Shown here one piece after another: positions 1 through 9,178 of a stretch of 48,093 nt of DNA. A model generated the notes under the pieces. It was not told the origin of the DNA, made no database searches, and worked only from the letters and a program-made list of their open reading frames with translations. This DNA is from Chloroflexota bacterium (lineage in GTDB: Bacteria; Chloroflexota; Limnocylindria; Limnocylindrales; CSP1-4), in contig JAUJOH010000005.1 of NCBI GenBank assembly GCA_030447745.1, positions 22,679-70,771 on the forward strand, written 5' to 3'. The position numbers and the translations under genes are program-made. Numbering within the stretch: position 1 is the first letter of the stretch; the number at the start of each line of letters is the position of its first letter.

Positions 1-1481
1 TCGAGCGTCCGCTCGAGCACCCGCTCGACGTCCTTCTCGAGCCCGAGTGCCAGCCCCCAGACGACGGCCTGGTCGGGAGTCTCCAGCCAGTCCAGCCGCG
101 CGTCCTGGACGACCTGCTCCATCGAGCGCGCCTGGGCCATCGTCTTGTGGAGCGTCCTTCGGCACGCGGCCAGCATCGCCCGGATCATCGCGCCGGGCAT
201 CGTGACCGCCGGCATCGTGCGGGCGACCAGCCCGATCACGACGCCCGCGACGGCGATCGCCCCGCCGACCAGGAGGAGCCCGCCGCTCGGCACGAAGAAG
301 CCGACCACGAAGATGACGACACCGGCCACGACCACGACGATCGCACGCGTCATCCATCGCTTGACCGTCTTCGCCGGTCGCTCCTTGAACCAGCCCTGAC
401 GGACGGCGTGGTTCTCCAGGCGCTCGTCGAACGTCGCCACGTTCTTGCCGAACTCGGGCAGCAGATCGGGCTCGATGTACCCGTCGCTGCCGAGCGACCG
501 GAGACGGCTCAGCACGTACTTCTCGGCCGCGGCGATCGGGCGTCGGGCGTTCCGGGCCCGGTGTGCCTCGGTCACCGGGTCCGCATCGGGTACGTGGGTC
601 TTGATGCCGAGGGTGGTCAGGCCGAGCATCCGCGCCTCCTCGCGGAACGAGAGCAGCCCGCGGCTGGCGAGGTCGAGCAGCGCGGTCGTCAGCGCGCGAC
701 GCGAAGCGCGGCCCTCGCGGACCAGTGCGCCCGACGCCGCCGTGAGGTCCGGCGGCGGTGCCGGAAGGTGGATCGACGGCGAGTCCAGATAGGCCGGATC
801 ACGTCCGTACCGCCACCACGACGCGACCGCCCAGCCCGCGAGCAGCAGGAACGCCACGGGCGCCCCGACCAGGCCGACGACGGCGTCCAGCTGGCGCGCC
901 GACTGGAGCCGGGCGGCGTGTTCCGGGGTGGCGTTGGCATCGATCCGCGCCAGCGCCGTCGTGAGGGCGCCGTCCAGATCCCCCGCCCCGAGCAGCGGCA
1001 GCATCTCGTCCTCGAAGATGGACTGCCGCTCCTCGTTCGTCAGGAACGCCGCCCGATACCCGGGTCCGGCGTACAGCTGGACCTGCCCGTGGACGAGCGA
1101 TGGATCGAGATCGAACAGGATGACCAGGCCGTCGTCGAAGCCCTTGCGACCCACGCCCCACTGGTCCATGAGCGCCCTGGCGTGCCGCTCCGCCTCCTCC
1201 TCCGTCACGCCGGCGTCGACGACCTGGCTGTAGACGACGACCTCCGCGCCGGTGCGGTCCTCGATGGCGTCGATCGTGGCCTCCGCCGCGCGGACCGTCT
1301 CCGGGCGGAACACCCCGGCGTGGTCGTAGACCGCCTGATCCTCGACCGGGTCGGGAAACGGCGGGCCGCTGGGCACGTCCGCTGCAGCGGCGGGTCGCGG
1401 TGCGCTGAGCACGGCGGCGACGGCGAGCAGCGCGACGATCGCCGCCGCCCGGGTCCGCGCAGTCACCGTCGCGCTGGTCAT
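1..1481 (-). CDS. TPM-domain / DUF2207-type membrane protein (3' end outside window)
   Basis: The frame opens at ATG 1481 and is still open at the window edge (about 493 codons visible). Residues 10-33 are a hydrophobic signal segment ending in Ala-rich sequence. Residues 50-190 resemble a TPM (Psb32/MOLO1) domain, including GVGRKGFDDGLVILFDLD and a YAGPGYR motif. A transmembrane helix follows near residue 210 (VAFLLLAGWAVASWW), then a cytoplasmic region, and two more hydrophobic helices near residues 390-430. This order (signal, TPM, helix, DUF2207-like cytoplasmic part, hairpin of helices) is common in predicted membrane proteins of Gram-positive-type bacteria and Chloroflexota. The cellular role of the family is not established. 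The C-terminus is missing, so an expected Gly/Ser-rich tail cannot be checked. Confidence 0.8.
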   Translation of the reverse strand, partial: MTSATVTARTRAAAIVALLAVAAVLSAPRPAAAADVPSGPPFPDPVEDQAVYDHAGVFRPETVRAAEATIDAIEDRTGAEVVVYSQVVDAGVTEEEAERHARALMDQWGVGRKGFDDGLVILFDLDPSLVHGQVQLYAGPGYRAAFLTNEERQSIFEDEMLPLLGAGDLDGALTTALARIDANATPEHAARLQSARQLDAVVGLVGAPVAFLLLAGWAVASWWRYGRDPAYLDSPSIHLPAPPPDLTAASGALVREGRASRRALTTALLDLASRGLLSFREEARMLGLTTLGIKTHVPDADPVTEAHRARNARRPIAAAEKYVLSRLRSLGSDGYIEPDLLPEFGKNVATFDERLENHAVRQGWFKERPAKTVKRWMTRAIVVVVAGVVIFVVGFFVPSGGLLLVGGAIAVAGVVIGLVARTMPAVTMPGAMIRAMLAACRRTLHKTMAQARSMEQVVQDARLDWLETPDQAVVWGLALGLEKDVERVLERTL

Positions 1482-1527
1482 CGTCGGCCCCCGCTTGCTC
1501 TCGGCGGCAGTGTAGAGGCGGTGCCGA

Positions 1528-3480
1528 TCAGGTGATGGCGCCCGCCGGCACAGCGTCACGCGCCCGGATGCGCCGGACGAGCTCCGCACACTGCTCGTAG
1601 CGGCCGAAGCTCGGCATGATGTAGGTGCCGGCGACCTGGTCGCCGACGGCCTCGAGCAGCTCCAGGCTCATCTCGAGCCCCATCTCCGCGCCGCGATCGC
1701 CGGCAGCGTGGAGCGCCGCCCTCGCCGCGTCCGGGATCGTGATTCCCGGTACCTCGTTGTGGAGGAACTCCGCGTGCCGGGCGCTCTGGAGCGGGAGCAC
1801 GCCGAGGAGCGTCGGGACCGGCAGCCCGCCGGGGCCGAAGCGGCGTCGCGCCTCGTCGAGCATCGCCTCGACCTGCTCAATCGAGTACAGCGGCTGGGTC
1901 ATGACGAGGTGCGCGCCCGCTGCGAGCTTGCGCTCGAGCCGATCCCACTCCGTCCGCTGGTCGGCGGCGGTCGGGTCGAGCGCGCAGGCGATCGTGAAGC
2001 CGGCGCCCTGACCGATCGGGCTGCCGGCCTGATCCTCGCCCCGGTTGAGCCGGGCGAGGATCTCGACCAGACCGATGGAGTCGACGTCCCAGACGCCGGT
2101 CCCGGCGGGGTAGTCGCCGATCCGCGGTGGGTCGCCCGTCAGCGCCAGGATGTTCCGGACACCCAGCGCGTGGGCGCCGAGCAGCTCCGACTCGATCGCC
2201 ATCAGGTTCCGGTCGCGGGTCGTGAAGTGGACCAGGCACTCGAGATCGAGATCGTGCTGGATCCCGAAGGCCACGGCCATGGCGCCCATGCGCACGCGCG
2301 CCATCGCCGAGTCGCTGACGTTCACGAGGTCCACCCCGGCGTCGCGCAGAAGCCGCGCCGCCTCGATCGTCCGATCGATCCGGATCGAGCGCGGCGGGTC
2401 GATCTCGACGGAGACGACCCAGCCCCCGCCGCGGAGCCGCTCGAGGAGGCCGGTCGGCGGCGGCGGCTCGGCGACCGGGGGCGAGGGACGAGCGGGATCG
2501 ATGATCGGCGTCCGCCTCGGAACGCCAAGCGTGCCGGCGGACCGGGCGCGCGCGCGGTGCTCCTCGGTCGAGCCGATCGCATCGATCGCTGCGCGCATGG
2601 CCGCGATGTGCTCGGGCGTCGTGCCACAGCAGCCGCCGACGATGGCCGCGCCGACCCGGAGCGCACGCGCCACCGCAGATGCGAAGTAGTCGGGCCCGGC
2701 CGCGTAGACGAACTGGCCCTCGATGCGCTGGGGGAGGCCGGCGTTGGGCATGATCGACCTGGCGGGCACGGTTCCGGATTGCCCGCCGACGGCGGCGCTC
2801 ATCGACTCGAGCGCATCGAGACAGGCCTGCGGTCCGACGCCGCAATTGACCCCAATGGCGTCTGCGCCGGCGGCTGTGAGGGCCTCGGCTGCCTTTGCCG
2901 GCGTCGTCCCGTCGGGCAGCGCGATCTCCTCGCCGAAGGTCAGTTCCGCGACGACGGGCAGGTCCGATGCCCGCCGTGCCTCGTCGAGGGCGAGCAGCAG
3001 GTGACCGAGATCGGCGTGGGTCTCAATCAGGAGGAGGTCCGTGCCTCCCTCCAGGAGCCCCTCGATCTGCTCGCGATAGGCGGCGCGAATGGCCGCCTCG
3101 TCGAGGTGCAGCAGATCGCGCGTCGGATGGCCGAGCGGACCGATCGAGCCGGCGACCAGGACGTCGCGCCCCGCGACGTCGCGCGCTTCGCGTGCGACCT
3201 GGGCGGCGCGCCGCGCAAACCGGTGGGCCTGCGGCGCGAGCCCGAACTCCGCGAGGCGGATCCGGTTGGCACCGAAGGAGGAGGTCTCGATCAGCTCCGC
3301 GCCCGCCTCGAGGTACTCGCGGTGGACCGCCCCGATCAGGTCCGGGCGGGTCGTCGGGAGCTCGTCGAGGCAGGCACGCTGCGGGATGCCGCGGCTGAAG
3401 AGCAGCGTCCCGAGCGCGCCGTCGGCGAGCAGGGGTCCGCGGGCCAGGCGCTCGTGGAAGCGATCGCGGGGGTTCGTCAC
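1528..3480 (-). CDS. Bifunctional homocysteine S-methyltransferase / 5,10-methylenetetrahydrofolate reductase
   Basis: A 650-residue fusion. Residues 1-300 are a homocysteine S-methyltransferase barrel: the start LLADGALGTLLFSRG, the ETSSFGANR motif, and the zinc ligands Cys213 (GVNCGVG) and Cys284-Cys285 (GGCCGTTPEHI). Residues 345-645 are an MTHFR-type barrel (VSVEIDPPRS, LALTGDPPR, MTQPLYSIEQ). The arrangement matches YitJ-type proteins, which supply methyl groups from folate for methionine synthesis. I chose GTG 3480 because it gives the family's usual N-terminus. The frame continues upstream to 3783, but that part is low-complexity Arg/Ser-rich and overlaps lysA. The Shine-Dalgarno sequence for GTG 3480 is weak. 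metX and metY lie 26 kb away. Confidence 0.92.
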   Translation of the reverse strand: MTNPRDRFHERLARGPLLADGALGTLLFSRGIPQRACLDELPTTRPDLIGAVHREYLEAGAELIETSSFGANRIRLAEFGLAPQAHRFARRAAQVAREARDVAGRDVLVAGSIGPLGHPTRDLLHLDEAAIRAAYREQIEGLLEGGTDLLLIETHADLGHLLLALDEARRASDLPVVAELTFGEEIALPDGTTPAKAAEALTAAGADAIGVNCGVGPQACLDALESMSAAVGGQSGTVPARSIMPNAGLPQRIEGQFVYAAGPDYFASAVARALRVGAAIVGGCCGTTPEHIAAMRAAIDAIGSTEEHRARARSAGTLGVPRRTPIIDPARPSPPVAEPPPPTGLLERLRGGGWVVSVEIDPPRSIRIDRTIEAARLLRDAGVDLVNVSDSAMARVRMGAMAVAFGIQHDLDLECLVHFTTRDRNLMAIESELLGAHALGVRNILALTGDPPRIGDYPAGTGVWDVDSIGLVEILARLNRGEDQAGSPIGQGAGFTIACALDPTAADQRTEWDRLERKLAAGAHLVMTQPLYSIEQVEAMLDEARRRFGPGGLPVPTLLGVLPLQSARHAEFLHNEVPGITIPDAARAALHAAGDRGAEMGLEMSLELLEAVGDQVAGTYIMPSFGRYEQCAELVRRIRARDAVPAGAIT

Positions 3481-3562
3481 GCAGAGAGGGTACCGTCCTT
3501 CGGCGGGCGCCTCGCCGGGGAGCCGTTGGTTGTGCGCCGCGCCGGGGACGGCCGCGCCACCA

Positions 3563-4849
3563 TCAGCCGAGCGTCGCCAGCCCGCCACTCCGTCGGGCGA
3601 GGACGAGCCGGCCGTCGTTCTCGAGCAGGACCTGCGGCGGGCGCGGGCGTCCGTTGTACGTCGACGCCTGCGAAGCGGCGTACGCGCCGGCGTCCCGGAT
3701 CGCGACCACGTCCCCGCGGCGCAGCGGCGGGAGCAGGTGCTCGCCGAGCTCGTCGGTCGACTCACAGATCGCGCCGTCGACATGCGCGGGCCCGCTTCCC
3801 GGGGGCGGGACCGCGCCGTCCACCGGGCGCCCGAGCGACGTCAGCGCCACGATCCCGTGCACCGCCCCGTACAACGCCGGCCGGATCAACTCCGTCATCC
3901 CGGCGTCGAGCACCACCCCGCGACGCGATCGGTCGCGAACGTGGAGCACCCGAGCGACGAGCCAGCCGGCACGGGCGACGAGGGCGCGACCCGGCTCGAT
4001 GGCGAGGCGGGCCGGACGACGCTCGGGCGGCAGCGCTTCGAGCAGCGACGGCAGCTCCCGCGCGAACCGCTCCGCCCCGGGCGCCGGCTGGCCCAGCGCC
4101 CCGACGGGAAAGCCGCCGCCCACGTCGAGCGTGTCGAACGCCGGATAGGTGCCCCGGAGCAGCGACACGAGCGCGAGCGCCTTGCGAGCCCGCGTCCCGC
4201 CACGCGTCGACGGCGCCGAGCTGCGACCCGACGTGGAGGTGGATCCCGCGCGGCCGGACCGGACCGGCGGCGGCGCCCACGACGTCGAGCGCCTGGCCGA
4301 TCTCCGCCTCCGTCATCCCGAACTTGGATCCGCCCAGACCGACCGAGAGGCCGCGGTGCGTCTCCGGCGTCACGTCCGGGTTGAGCCGGAGGAGCACGTC
4401 GATCGGTTGTCCGTGGCGCCGGGCAATCCTGGCCAGCGTCGCCGCCTCATCGACCGACTCGAGGGCGACCCACCGGAGCGGACGGCCCTCCGCCGCCGCT
4501 CTGGCGGCGGCGCGCAGGTCCGCATCGGTCTTGCCGATTCCCTCGAGGCTGACCCGTTCGTTCGAGATCCCTGCGCGCCCGGCGATCGCCCACTCGCCCC
4601 GCGACACCACGTTGCCACCCCAGCCGAGCTCGCCGAGCCGGCCAACGACCGGACCGACGTCGTTGGCCTTGACGCTGTACTGGCGGATCAGGGGTCGGGA
4701 AACGCGGCCGTCACGGCAGCGGATGCCGTCTCGAGGCTCAGGACGTCCGTGACGTAGACCGGGGTGCCGAAGCGCCGCGCGGCGAGACGCAGGGCCCGCG
4801 CGATCTCCGGCAGGCGGTCGAGCTCGACCGGCGGACCGGCGGCGATCAT
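3563..4849 (-). CDS. lysA: Diaminopimelate decarboxylase, interrupted by two single-base indels
   Basis: A PLP-dependent decarboxylase that converts meso-diaminopimelate to lysine. Read across three frames, the family motifs appear in order. The N-terminal segment (APRRFGTPVYV-like region) runs from ATG 4849. The PLP lysine is in QYSVKAN (about 4655-4675). HLHVGSQLGAVDAW follows near 4200-4240, then DVGGGFP, EPGR, and the dimer-partner motif CESTDELG near 3745. The first frame change, at about 4690, is a short C run that would restore frame with one more C. The second, at about 4192, is a G run that would restore frame with one fewer G. Both are typical homopolymer consensus errors, so the gene is probably intact in the organism. 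It starts 8 bases after the holin-like gene and is likely co-transcribed with it. Confidence 0.85.
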
Positions 4850-4857
4850 CCGGTCGC

Positions 4858-5268
4858 CTAGAACAGGAGCCGCCGTGGCGCGAAGGCGATCCCCACGATC
4901 GTCGAGACCGCGCTGATGACGAGCGATCCGACGAGCGCCCCGACGAGCGTGTCGACGGTGACGTCCGGCGGGAAGTCGCCGACCCGGAAGTCGAGGTCGA
5001 GCTGGCCGGACAGGAACGCCGTCAGGAGCAGCATCGCGGCGTTGATCACGAAGGAGATCAGCCCCATGGTGAGCAGGCTGATCGGCAGCGACAGGGCGCG
5101 GACGATCGGGCGGAGGTAGCTGTTGACCAGCGCGAAGATGGCTGCGACCGCCAGCAGCTTCCACCAGTCGTTGCCGAAGTCGAACGACAGCAGGCCGTCC
5201 GGGACGAGCTGCACCGCCGCCCACAGCGCCGCCGCGTTGATGAGCACCTTGACGATCAGGTCGCCCAC
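4858..5268 (-). CDS. Phage holin family IV-like small membrane protein
   Basis: A 136-residue protein with four hydrophobic segments (about residues 5-22, 36-55, 65-88 and 105-128). It has the family signatures NSYLRPI, LPISLLTMGL and FVINAAMLLL. This matches the PF04020-type 'mycobacterial four-TM holin' family, which is widespread in bacterial chromosomes and is not evidence of a prophage; its true function is unknown. GTG 5268 was chosen because a strong AGGAGG lies 6-7 bases upstream and because the hydrophobic N-terminus of the family begins here. The frame extends upstream to 5433 only as Arg/Pro-rich sequence. lysA begins 8 bases downstream. Confidence 0.85.
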   Translation of the reverse strand: MGDLIVKVLINAAALWAAVQLVPDGLLSFDFGNDWWKLLAVAAIFALVNSYLRPIVRALSLPISLLTMGLISFVINAAMLLLTAFLSGQLDLDFRVGDFPPDVTVDTLVGALVGSLVISAVSTIVGIAFAPRRLLF

Positions 5269-5538
5269 GTGGTCCTCCTGGTCGCGACCCCGCGACGGCC
5301 CGGGCAGCGGGTGAGGTGGATCATCGCAGATGGCACGCGACGGGGTGGCGGCTGCCGTGAGCTGCCTGGCAGCTCGTGGGGAGCGCGCCGGGGCGCGCGC
5401 CGGGAGCTCGCCCGGCCGGAGCCGGACCTCCATGCCGTTGCAACTCGGCGCGGTCGGGGTTCTCGATCGCCGACCACTGTGGGCGGGACGATCCCGTCGA
5501 CGTCCGCCGCAGCGCGGGCGACGGCAAGGAGGTAGGCG
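5269..5538. other. Divergent intergenic region with a 17-bp palindrome
   Basis: This 270-bp gap separates the divergent holin-like gene and the glycine-rich gene, so promoters for both should lie here. It contains a perfect inverted repeat at 5359-5375 (GAGCTGC, 3-bp centre, GCAGCTC) and a very GC-rich alternating GC tract near 5385-5405. I saw no convincing -10/-35 pair. The palindrome is a possible operator. Confidence 0.4.
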
Positions 5539-6063
5539 ATGCCAGGCGACGACCAGGATCAGCGTGGCACGCCCGGCGGCGGCGGCGCGGGGAGCAACCT
5601 GTCGCGGACGCGCGGCATGGAGGACGACAACATGGACGCGCCCGGCACGGCCGGCGGGTTCGACAGCGGCACGGGCGGCACCGGGCGCACGGGCACCGAG
5701 TTCGACGAGGTCGGCGGCTCCGGCGTCGACACCGGCGGCGCCCAGGGCAGTGGCCTGACGGGACAGGGCGCGGAGCTGACCGGCACGGGCGAGTACGGCG
5801 AGGGCGCGATGGCCGGTGCCGGCGCGCGCGGCGGCTCGGGCAGCGGACCGGGCACCGCGTCGGGAGACGTCGTGTCGACGGACGAGATCGGCGGCGGCAA
5901 CCTCGGCGCGTCAGGCGGCTCGGTCGGCACGGACTACGGCGGCACGACGGCGGACCGCGCGGGCGGCGGCGGCATGGGCTCCGGCGGTCTCGGCGCGGAC
6001 GAGAGCGCCAGCGACCTCGGTTCGGGCGGAACGGGGAGCGAGGCGGAGGAATCGGTCGGCTAA
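5539..6063 (+). CDS. Glycine-rich low-complexity acidic protein
   Basis: A 174-residue protein opening with an ideal AAGGAGGT ribosome site 7 bases before ATG 5539. Glycine makes up roughly a third of the residues, mixed with Ser, Thr, Ala, Asp and Glu, in loose repeats such as GTGGTGRTGTE and GSGLTGQGAELTG. There is no signal peptide, membrane helix or cysteine. It is expected to be disordered and acidic. I do not recognise a family. The sequence resembles small Gly/Thr-rich proteins that are often stress-related in Actinobacteria and Chloroflexota, but that is only an impression. The strong ribosome site and normal codon structure support a real gene. Confidence 0.7.
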   Translation: MPGDDQDQRGTPGGGGAGSNLSRTRGMEDDNMDAPGTAGGFDSGTGGTGRTGTEFDEVGGSGVDTGGAQGSGLTGQGAELTGTGEYGEGAMAGAGARGGSGSGPGTASGDVVSTDEIGGGNLGASGGSVGTDYGGTTADRAGGGGMGSGGLGADESASDLGSGGTGSEAEESVG

Positions 6064-6120
6064 CCGCGGCGGTCAACGGCCTGGAGCGGCCGGTCCTTCT
6101 CGCTCTCGGCCGGCTCCTGG

Positions 6121-6150
6121 GCGTCGCTGGGCGTCGCTGGGCGTCGCTGG
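6121..6150 (+). repeat. Three tandem copies of a 10-bp unit
   Basis: The unit gcgtcgctgg occurs three times without a gap, just before the ribosome site of the esterase gene at 6170. The base before and the bases after partly continue the pattern. It looks like a slippage-prone tract in the 5' untranslated region. Confidence 0.8.
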
Positions 6151-6169
6151 GCCCGTGGGCGGAGGTGCG

Positions 6170-6976
6170 ATGCGAGCTGACGCGACGATCACGAGGCGCC
6201 GATTGCTGCAGGTCGGCGCCGCCGTGGCCGTGACCGTCGCGGTGGGTGGCTGTCGCCGCGGCAACATCGACGAGGAGTCCAGAGTGAAGCGATCCCCGTC
6301 CGGCACGGCGGACGCGTCGAGCGGTCGACTCGGGGCCCGGCCGGCAGACCCGTCGAGGACGGGCGCCACGGGCTCGCGGACGGTGCCGACGGGCGGTCGG
6401 GACGCGCTGGTCTACGTGCCGGACCGGCTCAACGCGGGAGCGCCCGCCCCGCTCGCCGTGATGCTCCACGGCGCGGGCGGAACATCGGAGCACGGCATGC
6501 ACCTCCTCGCCGGCCTCGCCGACGACCGGGGGCTCATCGTTCTCGCCCCGCAGTCGCACGACTCCACCTGGGACGTGATCGGGGCCGGCTACGGGCCGGA
6601 CGTCCGTGCCATCGACCGCGCGCTCGCCGAGGTGTTCGACCAGTACCGCGTCGACCCGGCAAAGGTGGCCGTCGGAGGTTTCTCCGACGGCGCGTCCTAC
6701 GCGCTTTCGCTCGGCATCACGAACGGCGGGCTGTTCACGCACATCGTGGCCTTCTCACCCGGCTTCAACGCACCGGGTGGCCGGGAGGGGCGCCCGGACG
6801 TGTACGTCTCGCACGGGACGCGCGACGCCGTGCTGCCGATCGACCGCTGCAGCCGTCGGATCGTCCCGGCGCTGGAGCGCTCCGGCTACGACGTGACCTA
6901 CCACGAGTTCGACGGCCCCCACACCGTCCCGGACGAGATCGCGGCCGAGGCTATGGCCTGGTTCCTCGACCGCTGA
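6170..6976 (+). CDS. Exported lipoprotein alpha/beta-hydrolase (esterase/depolymerase-like)
   Basis: A 268-residue protein starting at ATG 6170 behind GGAGGTGCG. Residues 8-28 (TRRRLLQVGAAVAV, then GGC) form a twin-arginine-like signal ending in a lipobox with Cys28, predicting an extracytoplasmic lipoprotein. The hydrolase core shows MLHGAGG (oxyanion region, residues 98-104), the nucleophile Ser172 in GGFSDG, Asp219 in GTRDAVLP and His251 in DGPHTVPDE. The domain resembles phospholipase/carboxylesterases and PHB-depolymerase-like esterases; the substrate cannot be read from sequence. Residues 29-75 are a Ser/Thr/Gly/Pro-rich tether. The stop at 6976 lies 64 bases before the DUF885 gene on the same strand. 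Confidence 0.85.
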   Translation: MRADATITRRRLLQVGAAVAVTVAVGGCRRGNIDEESRVKRSPSGTADASSGRLGARPADPSRTGATGSRTVPTGGRDALVYVPDRLNAGAPAPLAVMLHGAGGTSEHGMHLLAGLADDRGLIVLAPQSHDSTWDVIGAGYGPDVRAIDRALAEVFDQYRVDPAKVAVGGFSDGASYALSLGITNGGLFTHIVAFSPGFNAPGGREGRPDVYVSHGTRDAVLPIDRCSRRIVPALERSGYDVTYHEFDGPHTVPDEIAAEAMAWFLDR

Positions 6977-7040
6977 GCACGGACGCCGAATCCTCGCGGC
7001 GTAGACTCCGGCGATCTCGCCGCCGCCCCTGGAGCTCTTC

Positions 7041-8798
7041 GTGTCCGATTTCACCGCGCGCCTCGATGCCTTCTTCGACGAGTACTTCCGCCTGAACCCG
7101 ACGGCGGCGACCGGGGCCGGGCTTCACACCTGGGACGATCGCTGGCCGGACCTGACCGAGACCGGCCGTGAGGCTCGGCTCGCGTTCATCTCGCGGTGGG
7201 AGACGGAGCTGGGCGCGTTCCACGCCCAGGCGCTGACGGACGGCGAGCGGGTCGACCGGGACGTGCTGCTCCTCGAGCTGGCCGCCCAGCGGTTCAACGA
7301 GCAGGAGCTGCGCGAGGAGACCTGGAACCCGCTCGAGTGGGTCTACCTGCTCGGCGGCGGGATCTTTCCGGTCCTTGCCCGCGATTTCGCGCCGCTCGCC
7401 GAGCGGCTCGCGTCTGCCGCGGCACGGCTCGAGGGGGTACCGGCCGTCCTCGACGCCGCACGGTCCACCCTGATCGGCCATGACGGACGGCCCGTCGCGC
7501 GTTTCCACACGGAGACGGCGCTCAAGCAGCTCGACGGGGTCGCGGAGCTGGCCGCCGACGCCGTCCGGGAGGCGGAGACGCAGTCGGCCGATCCCGCGGT
7601 CGCCGCCATCGTGCCGCGCGTGCGGGCGGCGCGCGAGACGACGCGCGCGGCGCTCGACCACTTCCGCGACTGGCTGCGCGACGACCTGCTGCCGCGGACC
7701 GAGGGCGAGGGGCGGCTGGGCGCCGACCTCTTCGCGGACAAGATGCGCCACACGATGCGCTCCGACGAGCTGACGCCGGAGCGGGTCCTCGCTGCCGCGG
7801 AGCAGGAGTTCCAGGCGGTTCGCGCGGAGATGGTGCGGCTGGCCCGCGACGGCTGGTCGACTTGGCTCCCCGGCGAGGACCCGCCGGCCGACGAGGCGCG
7901 GCTCGTGCGCCGGGCGCTCGACGCGATAGCGCTCGACCACCCGCCGGCCGAAGGACTGCTCGACTACTGTCGCGCGGAGCTCGGCCGGATCGAGGAGTTC
8001 TGCCGGGAGCGGGACGTCATCGGGCTCGCGGACGAGCCGCTCGACATTCGCTGGACGCCCGTCTTCCTGCGGGCGTTCGGTGGCGCGATGCTCGACGCGC
8101 CCGGGCCGCTCGACCGCGGCCAGAAGAGCTTCTTCGCGATCACGCCGATCCCCGAGGACTGGTCGCCGGAGCAGGCCGAGTCCTACCTGCGCGAGATGAA
8201 CAGCCGGCAGCTCCGGCTGCTCACGATCCACGAGGCGGTCCCGGGTCACTACCTCCAGGGCGTGTATGCGAACCGGGTCGAGTCGCTCCCGCGGGCGGTC
8301 TTCTGGAGCGGGCTGTTCGCGGAGGGTTGGGCGGTCTACGTCACCCAGGTGATGATGGACCTCGGGTATGGGGCAGACGATCGCGGCCTGATCCTCAACC
8401 ACTGGAAGTACTACCTCCGCGCGGTCGTCAACGCGATCATCGACGCCCGGATCCACACGGCCGAGATGACCGAGCACGAGGCCGTCTCGCTGATGGTCGA
8501 TGGCGGCTTCCAGGAGGAGGCCGAGGCGCGCACGAAGTACAACCGGGCGCGGCTGTCGTCCACGCAGCTGTCGACCTACTTCGTCGGCTCGATGGAGTTC
8601 TGGTCGATCGAGCGGGAGGCGCGTCGGAGGTCGGCCGCCGCGAGCGGCGACCCCGCCGGGGCCGATGCGATCCCGGAGCCTCGTGTCGTGGGCGGCTTCG
8701 GCGAGACGCCGGGTTTCGACTTGCGACGACACCTCGAGGCCTGCATCTCGCACGGGTCGCCGCCGACCTCGATCCTCCGGAGCATCCTGCTGGGTTGA
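7041..8798 (+). CDS. DUF885 family metallopeptidase-like protein
   Basis: A 585-residue protein from GTG 7041. The family signature HEAVPGHYLQ (HExxxGHxxQ) lies at about residues 397-406, followed by EGWAVYV about 30 residues later, which supplies the usual second glutamate. The N-terminal part is helical and acidic (FDEYFRLNPTAATGAGLH), typical of DUF885. Members are annotated as probable zinc peptidases, and a few characterised homologues cleave amino-acid conjugates, but the substrate here is unknown. No signal peptide is visible, so it is probably cytoplasmic. The length is normal for the family, and the gene is intact. Confidence 0.9.
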   Translation: MSDFTARLDAFFDEYFRLNPTAATGAGLHTWDDRWPDLTETGREARLAFISRWETELGAFHAQALTDGERVDRDVLLLELAAQRFNEQELREETWNPLEWVYLLGGGIFPVLARDFAPLAERLASAAARLEGVPAVLDAARSTLIGHDGRPVARFHTETALKQLDGVAELAADAVREAETQSADPAVAAIVPRVRAARETTRAALDHFRDWLRDDLLPRTEGEGRLGADLFADKMRHTMRSDELTPERVLAAAEQEFQAVRAEMVRLARDGWSTWLPGEDPPADEARLVRRALDAIALDHPPAEGLLDYCRAELGRIEEFCRERDVIGLADEPLDIRWTPVFLRAFGGAMLDAPGPLDRGQKSFFAITPIPEDWSPEQAESYLREMNSRQLRLLTIHEAVPGHYLQGVYANRVESLPRAVFWSGLFAEGWAVYVTQVMMDLGYGADDRGLILNHWKYYLRAVVNAIIDARIHTAEMTEHEAVSLMVDGGFQEEAEARTKYNRARLSSTQLSTYFVGSMEFWSIEREARRRSAAASGDPAGADAIPEPRVVGGFGETPGFDLRRHLEACISHGSPPTSILRSILLG

Positions 8799-8862
8799 AC
8801 GACGCATCGGCTCGCGGCTCGGCCCACGACCGGTCGCGGATGGCTCGAAGGAGAATCCAAGG

Positions 8863-9178
8863 ATGGTGCTGGACGACCTGATCTACTACCAGGTGAGGAG
8901 CCGGCGGGGTCCGGGTCCGGCGAACCTGTTCATCGTGCAGTTCTCGGCGGAACGGATCAGGGCGGTCAGGCTGCATCATCCGACGAAGACCTGGACGTTC
9001 CGATCCGTTCCACGTTCAGGGCGCGATGATGGACGACTTCGACCAGGGCGAGGACCGCATCACGCGGGTCGATCGGAGGCAAGCCGCGGAGATCGCGGTT
9101 CTGTTGGAGAGCGTTCTACCGAGGGAGACCGAGCTCCGCCAGCTGATGGAGGAGGGCTCCGACCAGCGGCCCGTATGA
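8863..9178 (+). CDS. Small uncharacterised protein, one frame change
   Basis: From ATG 8863 (GGAG 10 bases upstream) the frame reads MVLDDLIYYQVRSRRG, then LFIVQFSAERIRAVRLHHP. At about 9000-9003 the meaningful frame shifts by one base (an extra C), continuing as DPFHVQGAMMDDFDQGED and ending ETELRQLMEEG before a TGA at 9176-9178. The restored product has about 104 residues, is charged and has no membrane segment. I do not recognise the family. The coherent amino-acid composition on both sides of the junction suggests a real gene with a base-call error. Confidence 0.55.

Noticed and set aside
1708-4752. Long open frame on the plus strand opposite the MTHFR and lysA genes
   Set aside because: Arg/Pro/Gly-rich antisense product of GC-rich coding DNA with no domain; the minus strand carries clear enzyme motifs.
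4858-5268. Prophage lysis gene based on the holin name
   Set aside because: This holin-like family is common in chromosomes and no phage genes are nearby.
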